Position numbers and translations under genes: made by a program. Below the pieces are notes generated by a model. The model saw only the letters and a program-made list of their open reading frames with translations, was not told the DNA's origin and searched no databases. A stretch of DNA of 6,931 nucleotides. Origin: Nitriliruptoraceae bacterium. GTDB taxonomy: Bacteria > Actinomycetota > Nitriliruptoria > Nitriliruptorales > Nitriliruptoraceae. The stretch covers positions 1 to 6,931 of the forward strand of contig SKTN01000067.1 of NCBI GenBank assembly GCA_007117945.1, in the 5' to 3' direction. How positions within the stretch are numbered: position 1 is the stretch's first letter; each line of letters begins with the position of its first letter. This document shows, piece after piece, positions 1 through 6,100 of this stretch.

Positions 1-1
1 C

Positions 2-102
2 TGGGAACGCTCCCATACTGCGTCATCAGGTGTGCTCGGGTCAACCGTGCGTATGGGTCCTGTGCTGACAGCGCACGTTGTGCCGGCAGTCCCGGAACCC
101 AT
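2..102 (-). other. Gene-free 3' region of the feo operon with alternating inverted repeats
   Basis: No plausible gene lies between the feoC stop and the window edge. On the transcribed strand four segments occur in order: ATGGGTTCC (102-94), GGACCCATAC (60-51), GTATGGGA (18-11) and TCCCA (6-2). Segment 1 can pair with 2 (6+2 bp with one bulge), 2 with 3 (7 bp) and 3 with 4 (5 bp, 4-base loop). A small GCAC-GTT-GTGC hairpin (73-83) sits in the first loop. This may be a weak terminator or a leader for a gene beyond the window; chance is possible. Confidence 0.3.
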
Positions 103-114
103 GCTGCTTCGTCG

Positions 115-354
115 TCATCGCGCGAGAGGACACCGCCGGCAGCTCGGGTTCGTCGGCGCCGGAGCACAACCCGCCGTTCCGCAGCCCGACGGCAGCGCGG
201 CGACCTCCACGTCCGTCAACCACCCCCGTGCGATGCCATGGTCGATGGCGGCACGCACCGCCCCGCGGTCCGCGTCGAGTTGCCGGGCGAGGACATCGAG
301 GTCCAGGCCACCGCCCTCGGCCGCGGCGACCGCCTCACGCAACGCGAGCAGCAT
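115..354 (-). CDS. feoC: FeoC-like winged-helix protein with four cysteines
   Basis: The protein has 79 residues, the usual FeoC size. Residues 1-50 fit a small winged helix: LREAVAAAEGGGLDLDVLARQL followed by DRGAVRAAIDHGIARGWL, the pattern of a DeoR/FeoC-type helix-turn-helix. The C-terminal 22 residues hold four cysteines, C58, C63, C72 and C75 (C-x4-C-x8-C-x2-C), as in FeoC proteins that bind an iron-sulfur cluster. In Klebsiella, FeoC binds the FeoB cytosolic domain and protects FeoB from proteolysis; a transcriptional role is also proposed for the family. The gene lies six bases after the FeoB membrane-part stop, and its ribosome binding site (GGGGGGTGA, 361-369) includes that stop codon. 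It is the last gene of the operon in view. Identity rests on context plus the Cys pattern. Confidence 0.85.
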   Translation of the reverse strand: MLLALREAVAAAEGGGLDLDVLARQLDADRGAVRAAIDHGIARGWLTDVEVAALPSGCGTAGCAPAPTNPSCRRCPLAR

Positions 355-360
355 CCGCGC

Positions 361-2091
361 TCACCCCCCGGCCAGCAGCGGTGCCAGGAGCCGGCCCACC
401 TGGAAGACCACCGTGGCCGCGAGCCATGCCACGCTCAGGCTCAGCGCCACCGACAGCAACGCCCAGCGCGCCCCGAGCTCCTGCTTGAGCGCCCCGACGG
501 TGGCGAAACACGGGACGTACAGCAGGACGAACACCATCAGGGCGAGGGCCGCCACCGTGGCGTGCCCGCCGCTGGAGGCCGCGAGCTCCGAGCGGAGCGG
601 AGCCGCGAGACCCGTGGTGTCCTCGTCCTCCTCACCACGCAGCTCGATCCCGACCATCGCCGGGAGGGCCAGAGTCGCGTCACGGGTCGCTTCCAGGAAC
701 CCGGCGCCGACCTCAACGAGATCCTCGCGCAGCGTGGGCTCCTCCTCGGGCTCCTCTGGCACCTCGACGTCGAAGACCTGCCAGAAGGCCGCGACCATGA
801 CCTCCTTGGCCACGAGTCCGGTCAGCAGCGTGCCCGTCACCTCCCAGCTGCCGAGCCCCGCCGGCTCCAGGGTCGGTGCGAGCACCCGGGAGGTCGCCGC
901 GAAGGCGCTGTCGTCGAGCTCGGTGTCGGTGAAGGACCCGTCGCCGCCCACGGGGATCGCGAGCAGGAGCCAGATGCCGACCGCCCCCGCAAGGATCACC
1001 GGTCCCGCCTCCTTGACGAAGGCGCCGACGCGCTGGGTGACGTAGCTGCCCAGCACACGGGCGCCAGGGCGGCGGTAGGGGGGCAGCTCGAGGATGAAAG
1101 AGCTGCTGCGCTCGGCGCGCAGCAGCACGCGGTCCAGGACCGCTCCCAGCGCGAGGACCGTGGCGATGCTCAGCAGGTACATCGCGAACACGACGGTGCC
1201 CGAGGCCCGGGTGAAGAACACCGTGGCCAGCAGGACGTACACGGGCAGGCGGGCCGCACAGGACACGAAGGGCAGCAGCAGCCCGGTGAGGACCCGGTCC
1301 CGACGGCGCTCCAGGACCCGGGTGGCGTACACGCCGGGCACGTTGCACCCGAACCCGAGCAGCAGGGGCAGGAAGCTCTTCCCCGACAGCCCGATCGGTG
1401 CCATCACCCGGTCCATCAGGAAGGCCGCCCGGGCCATGTACCCGGAGTCCTCGAGCACGCCGAGGGCGAGATACAGCATCCCGAGGACGGGCAGGAACAC
1501 CAGCACGGCACCGATGCCGGCCAGCAGACCGTCGATCAGCGCCCCCTCGACCCAGTTCCCGCCGAGGCCGACCGCCGCGAGCAGGCGTGCGCCCATCCGA
1601 GCCAACGGACCCTCGGTCAGCTCCTCGATCCAGCCGATGAAGGGGTCAGCCACCTCGACCACCAGGGTGAACGTCAGCCACATGAGCGCGAGGAAGATCG
1701 GCACCCCCAGCCAGGGGTGGGTCAGGACGTCGTCCAGCCGGTCGGTGCGCGAGCGCGGCGCCGTCTCGCGTGTCACCGCGGCCTCGGCGACCTCGTGGGC
1801 CCAGGTGTAGCGCCGATCCGCGATCACCAGCGCAGCGGGCACCCCCGTCGCCTCCCGGATGCGGGCACCTGCATCAGCCGCCTGGCTGAGCACCTGGCGG
1901 CCACCCGGCGCGTCGGCGACCAGCGCCGTGGTGACCGGCTCCTCCTCGAGCAGGCGCAGCGCCACCCAGCGGGCGTCGACGCGAGCCTCGAGGTGCAGCG
2001 CCGCGACCGCAGGCAGGAGCTGGTCGACCGCTGCCTCGACCTCGCTGCCGTAGCTGATGGGCAGGGTCGGGGTACCTGGGCTGGCGCTCAC
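361..2091 (-). CDS. feoB: FeoB membrane permease part with GDI domain (split FeoB, C-terminal part)
   Basis: The protein has 576 residues. Residues 1-115 resemble the FeoB GDI/spacer domain (PISYGSEVE, RWVALRLLEE, RYTWAHEVAEAAV). TDRLDDVLTHPWLGVPIF (116-133) is the FeoB signature leading into the first membrane helix. The Gate region follows: EDSGYMARAAFLMDR (214-228), GFGCNVPG with C249, PFVSCAARLPVY with C278, then GLVAKEV (425-431) and LYVPCFATVGALKQE with C528. About nine to eleven hydrophobic segments are visible. An acidic loop (441-495, rich in Glu/Asp) precedes the last helices. No P-loop is present, so it depends on the GTPase gene upstream. It should form the inner-membrane Fe(II) path. 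The start is a GTG at 2091 overlapping the previous stop (GTGA), with AGGGGA six bases upstream. The gene ends six bases before feoC. Confidence 0.93.
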   Translation of the reverse strand: MSASPGTPTLPISYGSEVEAAVDQLLPAVAALHLEARVDARWVALRLLEEEPVTTALVADAPGGRQVLSQAADAGARIREATGVPAALVIADRRYTWAHEVAEAAVTRETAPRSRTDRLDDVLTHPWLGVPIFLALMWLTFTLVVEVADPFIGWIEELTEGPLARMGARLLAAVGLGGNWVEGALIDGLLAGIGAVLVFLPVLGMLYLALGVLEDSGYMARAAFLMDRVMAPIGLSGKSFLPLLLGFGCNVPGVYATRVLERRRDRVLTGLLLPFVSCAARLPVYVLLATVFFTRASGTVVFAMYLLSIATVLALGAVLDRVLLRAERSSSFILELPPYRRPGARVLGSYVTQRVGAFVKEAGPVILAGAVGIWLLLAIPVGGDGSFTDTELDDSAFAATSRVLAPTLEPAGLGSWEVTGTLLTGLVAKEVMVAAFWQVFDVEVPEEPEEEPTLREDLVEVGAGFLEATRDATLALPAMVGIELRGEEDEDTTGLAAPLRSELAASSGGHATVAALALMVFVLLYVPCFATVGALKQELGARWALLSVALSLSVAWLAATVVFQVGRLLAPLLAGG

Positions 2092-2651
2092 CGTGCATCC
2101 CCTGCCGTCTGGTGCCCGGTCCAGGCCGCAGCGGTCAGGATCGCGGTGCGTAGCTCGTCGAGACCGGCACCGCTGCGGGCGACGGTGCGCACGACCGGCG
2201 CTCGCAGGGCCCGGGAGAGCGCCTCATCGTCGATCACGAAGCCGTCACGGTCCGCGGCGTCCGCCATGTTGCACACCACCACCATCGGCCGGCCGAGCTC
2301 GGCCACCTGGGCGGCGAGATAGAGGTTGCGTTCCAGGTTCGTGCTGTCGAGGACGACGACCACCGCGGTGAGGTCAGGATCGATCAGCGCCTCCGCCGCG
2401 ACCCGCTCCTCGGGCGAGAGCCCCGCGAGGCTGTAGGTCCCCGGCAGGTCGATGAGCTCCACCTCGACGTCGCCGATGCGGCAGGTCCCGGCGTGGCGCT
2501 CGACGGTCTTTCCGGGCCAGTTGGCCACGTGCTGGTGCGAGCCTGTCAGCTGGTTGAACAGGCTGGACTTGCCGACGTTGGGGTTGCCGGCGAGCGCCAC
2601 CCTCCGCCGGGGCTCGGGTGCGGTGGCGGAAGGTTCGCGATGATCAGACAT
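2088..2651 (-). CDS. feoB: FeoB GTPase domain as a separate protein (split FeoB, N-terminal part)
   Basis: The protein has 187 residues from ATG 2651. It is a complete FeoB-type G domain: G1 GNPNVGKSS (22-30), switch I NWPGKTVE with the G2 threonine at 49, G3 DLPG (68-71) followed by TYSL, G4 NMAD (128-131, the FeoB form of NKxD) and G5-like ARSGAG (158-163). It ends about 10 residues after the G domain with a TGA, whereas ordinary FeoB (700-800 residues) continues into the GDI and membrane domains. Those are encoded by the next gene, with a GTGA overlap. The product should bind and hydrolyse GTP at the cytosolic face and control the transporter half. An in-frame GTG at 2660 is an alternative start, but GGGGTG six bases ahead of the ATG favours 2651. 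Real split or sequencing error is discussed in the findings. Confidence 0.9.
   Translation of the reverse strand: MSDHREPSATAPEPRRRVALAGNPNVGKSSLFNQLTGSHQHVANWPGKTVERHAGTCRIGDVEVELIDLPGTYSLAGLSPEERVAAEALIDPDLTAVVVVLDSTNLERNLYLAAQVAELGRPMVVVCNMADAADRDGFVIDDEALSRALRAPVVRTVARSGAGLDELRTAILTAAAWTGHQTAGDAR
2098..2103 (-). promoter_or_regulatory. Ribosome binding site of the FeoB membrane-part gene
   Basis: AGGGGA lies six bases before the GTG start at 2091, within the end of the GTPase gene. Together with the 4-base GTGA stop/start overlap, it supports a genuine second cistron with coupled translation. An ATG at 2096-2098 is out of frame and not used. Confidence 0.55.
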
Positions 2652-2958
2652 CGACCGCACCCCGCTGCTGCGGTGCGCGCGACCCGTCGCTGGCCAGCAC
2701 CTCGCCGTCGGGAGCCGACTCGGGGCCCTCGCCCCTCTCGGCGACCACGATCCGCGCCGCCTGGTCGCGCCGCAGGGCCAGGAGGCCGCCCCCCGGCAGC
2801 CGAAGGGCCAGCGGACCCCTGAAGGGCGCGCGGCGAAGGACCTCCACCGCTGCGCCGTGCCGCACCCCCAGCTCGGTGAGCCGGTGCCGCTCCATGGCCG
2901 GCATGGACAGCGTGGAGACGGTGACCGGTACGCGGAGCGGGACCTGGTCGAGGGTCAT
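2644..2958 (-). CDS. feoA: FeoA, SH3-like ferrous iron transport accessory protein
   Basis: The protein has 104 residues from the chosen start. Residues 1-73 carry the FeoA pattern: MTLDQVPLRV opening, RHRLTELGVRHGAAVEVL, RRAPFRGPLALRLPGG and a final LALRRDQAARIVV strand. FeoA is a small cytosolic protein thought to interact with FeoB and support Fe(II) uptake. Residues 74-104 form a polar, Gly/Ser/Glu-rich tail beyond the usual length of about 75-80. The reading frame stays open to a GTG at 2997, but that lacks a ribosome binding site and would run almost up to the iron box; the ATG at 2958 has GAGGT five bases upstream and gives the typical family start. The gene overlaps the FeoB GTPase gene by 8 bases, suggesting translational coupling. 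It is the first gene of the feo operon. Confidence 0.9.
   Translation of the reverse strand: MTLDQVPLRVPVTVSTLSMPAMERHRLTELGVRHGAAVEVLRRAPFRGPLALRLPGGGLLALRRDQAARIVVAERGEGPESAPDGEVLASDGSRAPQQRGAVDV
2658..2663 (-). promoter_or_regulatory. Ribosome binding site of the FeoB GTPase gene
   Basis: GGGGTG lies six bases ahead of ATG 2651, inside the end of feoA. The alternative GTG start at 2660 is part of this very motif and has no site of its own, which decides the start. Confidence 0.5.
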
Positions 2959-2963
2959 CGAGG

Positions 2964-2968
2964 ACCTC
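2964..2968 (-). promoter_or_regulatory. Ribosome binding site of feoA
   Basis: GAGGT on the minus strand lies five bases ahead of the ATG at 2958. The in-frame GTG at 2997 has no purine-rich stretch ahead of it, so this site decides the start. Confidence 0.6.
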
Positions 2969-2998
2969 GTTTCGGGAGCTGGCAGCCCAGCGGCCACC

Positions 2999-3017
2999 TG
3001 AGGTGAGGGTGACCTTC
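2999..3017 (-). promoter_or_regulatory. Candidate DtxR/IdeR-type iron box upstream of feoA
   Basis: The 19 bases match the DtxR/IdeR consensus TTAGGTTAGSCTAACCTWA at 14 positions. The core dyad AGGT...ACCT is centred on 3008. It lies 41-59 bases upstream of the chosen feoA ATG, where an operator overlapping a promoter is expected. A weaker overlapping candidate (TTAGGGAGGCCTCAC..., 11 of 19) starts at 3019. No convincing -35/-10 pair was found; TTGGTC (3037-3042) and TAAGGA (3016-3021) are only 15 bases apart. Repression by Fe(II)-loaded regulator is inferred from the operon's function. Confidence 0.5.
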
Positions 3018-3082
3018 CTTAGGGAGGCCTCACAGGGACCAAGTACCCGTCAGCCCGACCGATGGCCAGGGCCGTCACCCCG

Positions 3083-3127
3083 GATCCACGGGCAGGCGGG
3101 CCTTCCGGCCCCTGCGGTGCGTGGATC
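3083..3127 (-). terminator. Compound hairpin, probable terminator of the eCIS-core gene
   Basis: The hairpin begins 25 bases after the TGA stop. The outer stem is a perfect 8 bp (GATCCACG at 3083-3090 with CGTGGATC at 3120-3127). Inside lie a 5-bp stem (3111-3115 with 3092-3096), a 2-base bulge and a 4-bp GGCC stem capped by GGAA, a GNRA-type tetraloop, on the transcribed strand. No U-tract follows, which is common for high-GC actinobacterial terminators. It would insulate the feo operon from read-through. Confidence 0.6.
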
Positions 3128-3152
3128 TGGCGACCCAGCCGGCACTGCCCCG

Positions 3153-6100
3153 TCACGGCCGCGGGGTGAAGTCGACGGGTGGATCCGGCTTCGTGAGGTC
3201 GATCCGGGTCGAGACGATCGCCCTGCCCTCGTCCGTCCAGCGACCACCCTGCTCGTGGACGTGCCACGCCGTGCACACCAGGCTCGTCGCCAGCTGCCGC
3301 TCGGCCTGCAGCGCGTCCTTGACGGGCTGGGTCGCGTCGGCCGGGACCTGCGAGCCCCGACCGCCGTACAACGCGGTCACCTCGTAGTGCACGACCGGCA
3401 CCGAGGCCGCGTCGATGTCCTGGCCCCGGGCCAGCACCGCGTCCTTGACCTTGCGTTCGACCCGGTCACGGTGCTGGGCGTTGGCGGACGGGGAGATCGG
3501 GGTCAGGTTCCGCGGATCGCTCCCGGAGCCGTGGAGGTCGGCGTTGAGCAGGTGCCCCTGGACCCAGAAGGGGCCAGCCCCCCGGGGCCGGTGACGCAGG
3601 ACGTCCCACAGCGGGTTGTCGTTGTCGACGGTGCTGCCCCCGGGTCCGATCGTGGTCAGGGGTGCGGCGACCATCTGCTCGCCGACGGTCGTGTTCCCAC
3701 CCGCCGTGGCGATCGTCCGCGTCTTCGGGAACCTGATGTCGGAGTCCGGGACCCACCAGGGCTGGTCGATCGCGCTCACCTCGTCGCGCAGGGGACCGGG
3801 AACGACGATGCCGTCGGGGTCGACGCTGAGCCGGTCGAGGTGCGTCTTGCCGGCCTGCACCCGGATCACCCAGCGCCCCTGCCGCTGGAACGGGCCGACG
3901 TAGCCCAGCTCCGCCAGCTGCCTCGGCAGCTCCGGGTTGTCCTCCACCTGCTGACCGAGGACCCCGTCGAGTTGCGGTGGACCGGGGACGGTGGTGCCCC
4001 GGCTCGCCGTCCACCGGTAGGACCACCGGTCGCCGTCGTCGACGAGCTCCAGGGAGGTGAACACCGGGTGCAGTGCCAGGACCGACCGGATCACCGCCTC
4101 CGCATCCTCCCGGGAGAGCCGGCCCCGCTGGAGGTAGGGCTCCGCCGTCGGGCCGAGCGCGGCCAGCCCCTCTGCGACCGCCGCATCGTGCGCGGGGTCG
4201 CCGGTGGCACCGACCTCCTCGGCCTCCGGCCCGAACCCCAGCGCCGCCAGCGCCTGGGCGAGCAGCCGCTCGGCCTGACCGAGGAGCCAGTCCAGTGCCT
4301 CGTCCACCGTGCCACGCAGGCCCGCGACGATCTCCTCGAGGCGGTGGCCGACGTTGCCGAGCCCGACCTGGTTCGCGAGGAAGCCGATGGCCACCGGCAC
4401 CGAAGCGATCAGCCCTGCCTCCAGGCGTGCGGCACCCGGATCGATGTCGCCGCGGGCCACGGCCGCGACCGTGCCGACCCACCGCTCCACGATCTCGAGC
4501 AGGTCACGGACGTACTCGACGGCCGACTGGATCGCGGCGAAGGCGGTCACGAAGCTGTTGACCACGGCCATGCCCCCGGAGGGGTCCAGCATCGTGAGCA
4601 GCCGGGCCACGACCCGCTCGACGATCGTGCGCATCACCCAGTCCCGTGCCTGCTCGATGATCGCCTCCCACAGGCCGCTGAGCTGGTCACGCACGTACGT
4701 CCAGATGGCCGGCAGCCCACCCTCCTGGATGTCGCGGACGAAACCCCAGAGGCCGGTGAGCCGGTCCGCGACACCACGCAGCTGATCGACGCGTTCCTGG
4801 CCGATGCGCTCGGCGAGCTTCTCCCACAACCGGTCGACGGTGAGCCCGAGTACCTCCATGACGAGCTCGAGCCCCGAGGCCAGGGTGAGCTCGGCGGGAG
4901 GTTCGATGCCGGCCGACCGCAGCCCCCGGAACAGCCAGTCCGTGAGCCCTGACAGCAGGTGGTCGAAGATGTCATCGAAGAACCGGCTGAAGCCCTCCTT
5001 GAAGGCGGCGAGCAGGTTGACCACGAACGCCACGGGGTCGCGCTTGATGTCCTCGTAGGCGGCGACCGTCTGGTCGATGATCGAGCCGAGGATCCGGGCG
5101 GGGAGGTCCATCAGCTGCAGGATCAGGCTGATGACCTCGGTGAGCACGACCCGGATGAAGGCGAAGATGCGGGCCAGCGGTGCACCGAAGGCCTCCACGA
5201 TCCGCTGGAACGCGCCGATCGGATCGATCAGATCGTCGATGGACAGGCTGTCCCAGATCCCCCGGAACACCCCCGTGATCAGCTCCCAGGAGATGCCGAG
5301 GTCGACCAGCGCGCCCTCGATCGTGGCAGCTGCCCGTCCGATCACCCCCGACTCGGAGAGCTGCTCGTAGGCCGCCTCCCCGCCGGGCAGCAGCGTGATG
5401 AACCCACGGATCAGGTTCTCGGCCGTCCGGGGCACCGCTTCGTCGGTGAAGGGGTTGCGTTCGAGCAGCACCGTCAGCAGGTGGAAGCCCGGCGCTTCGT
5501 GCGCGTGCTCGCTCAGCCAGTTACGCAGGGACAGCTTGATCAGCTCGAGGACCTGGCTCGCCACCTCCCAGGCGACGTCGAACAGCCCCTGGAGCAACGC
5601 CACGCTGCGGGTGGCCAGGCTGGCGAGGTGCTCGGGCAGCTGCGGCAGGTTGACGGGCTGGACCGCCTCCCAGGTCGCGGTGAACACGGCACCGAGCTCA
5701 CCCAGCAGCCCGTGGAAGGTGCCCAACTGCTCGTCGAGCCAGGCGGCGGTCTCAGCCAGGGTCCCGCGCTCGCGCATCTGCTCGAGCTCCTGCTCCCGGC
5801 CGATCAGCACGAGGAAGTCCTCGAGGATCTCCACCGTGGTGGCCTCGACCGGCTCGTCGCGCAGGGGGTCGTGGCCGAGCACCTTCTTGATCAGCGCCCA
5901 GGCTGGTTCCTCGGAGAGCAACCCGTCCGCGAGGTCGACGGCCGCCTCCCGGATCAGGGTCAGCAGCGCGTCGACCATCGAGGTGGCGAACCCGGTGACG
6001 TCGGCGAGCAGCCGCCCGAACCGCCGGCGCAGGATGGCGAGGTTGTGGGCGAAGGGGTCGAGACGCAGGAAGTCCATCTCGTCCCACGCGTCGCCGAGCA

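Noticed and set aside
15..44. Possible minus-strand promoter with TTGACC (39-44) and CAGTAT (15-20)
   Set aside because: The -35 is fair, but the -10 matches the consensus at only three of six positions and the spacing of 18 does not rescue it. The gene it would serve is outside the window.
2088..2103. Programmed ribosomal frameshift joining the two FeoB parts
   Set aside because: No slippery heptamer is seen at the junction. The ribosome binding site and GTGA overlap give a simpler account by re-initiation.
238..2322. A plus-strand open frame of 694 codons opposite the feoB genes
   Set aside because: Its product is Arg/Gly/Gln/His-rich with no recognisable domain, and it lies antisense to unmistakable FeoB sequence. 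Such long antisense frames are usual in very GC-rich coding DNA.
3466..4482. A minus-strand 338-codon frame overlapping the large gene
   Set aside because: It is a shifted reading of the same DNA with a Gly/Arg/Pro-rich product and no motif; the in-frame eCIS-core protein explains the region.
3003..4952. A plus-strand open frame of 649 codons opposite the nuclease end of the large gene
   Set aside because: Composition is low-complexity (Arg, Pro, Gly, Asp) and it is antisense to a gene with clear domain motifs; it would also run through the feoA control region and the terminator hairpin.
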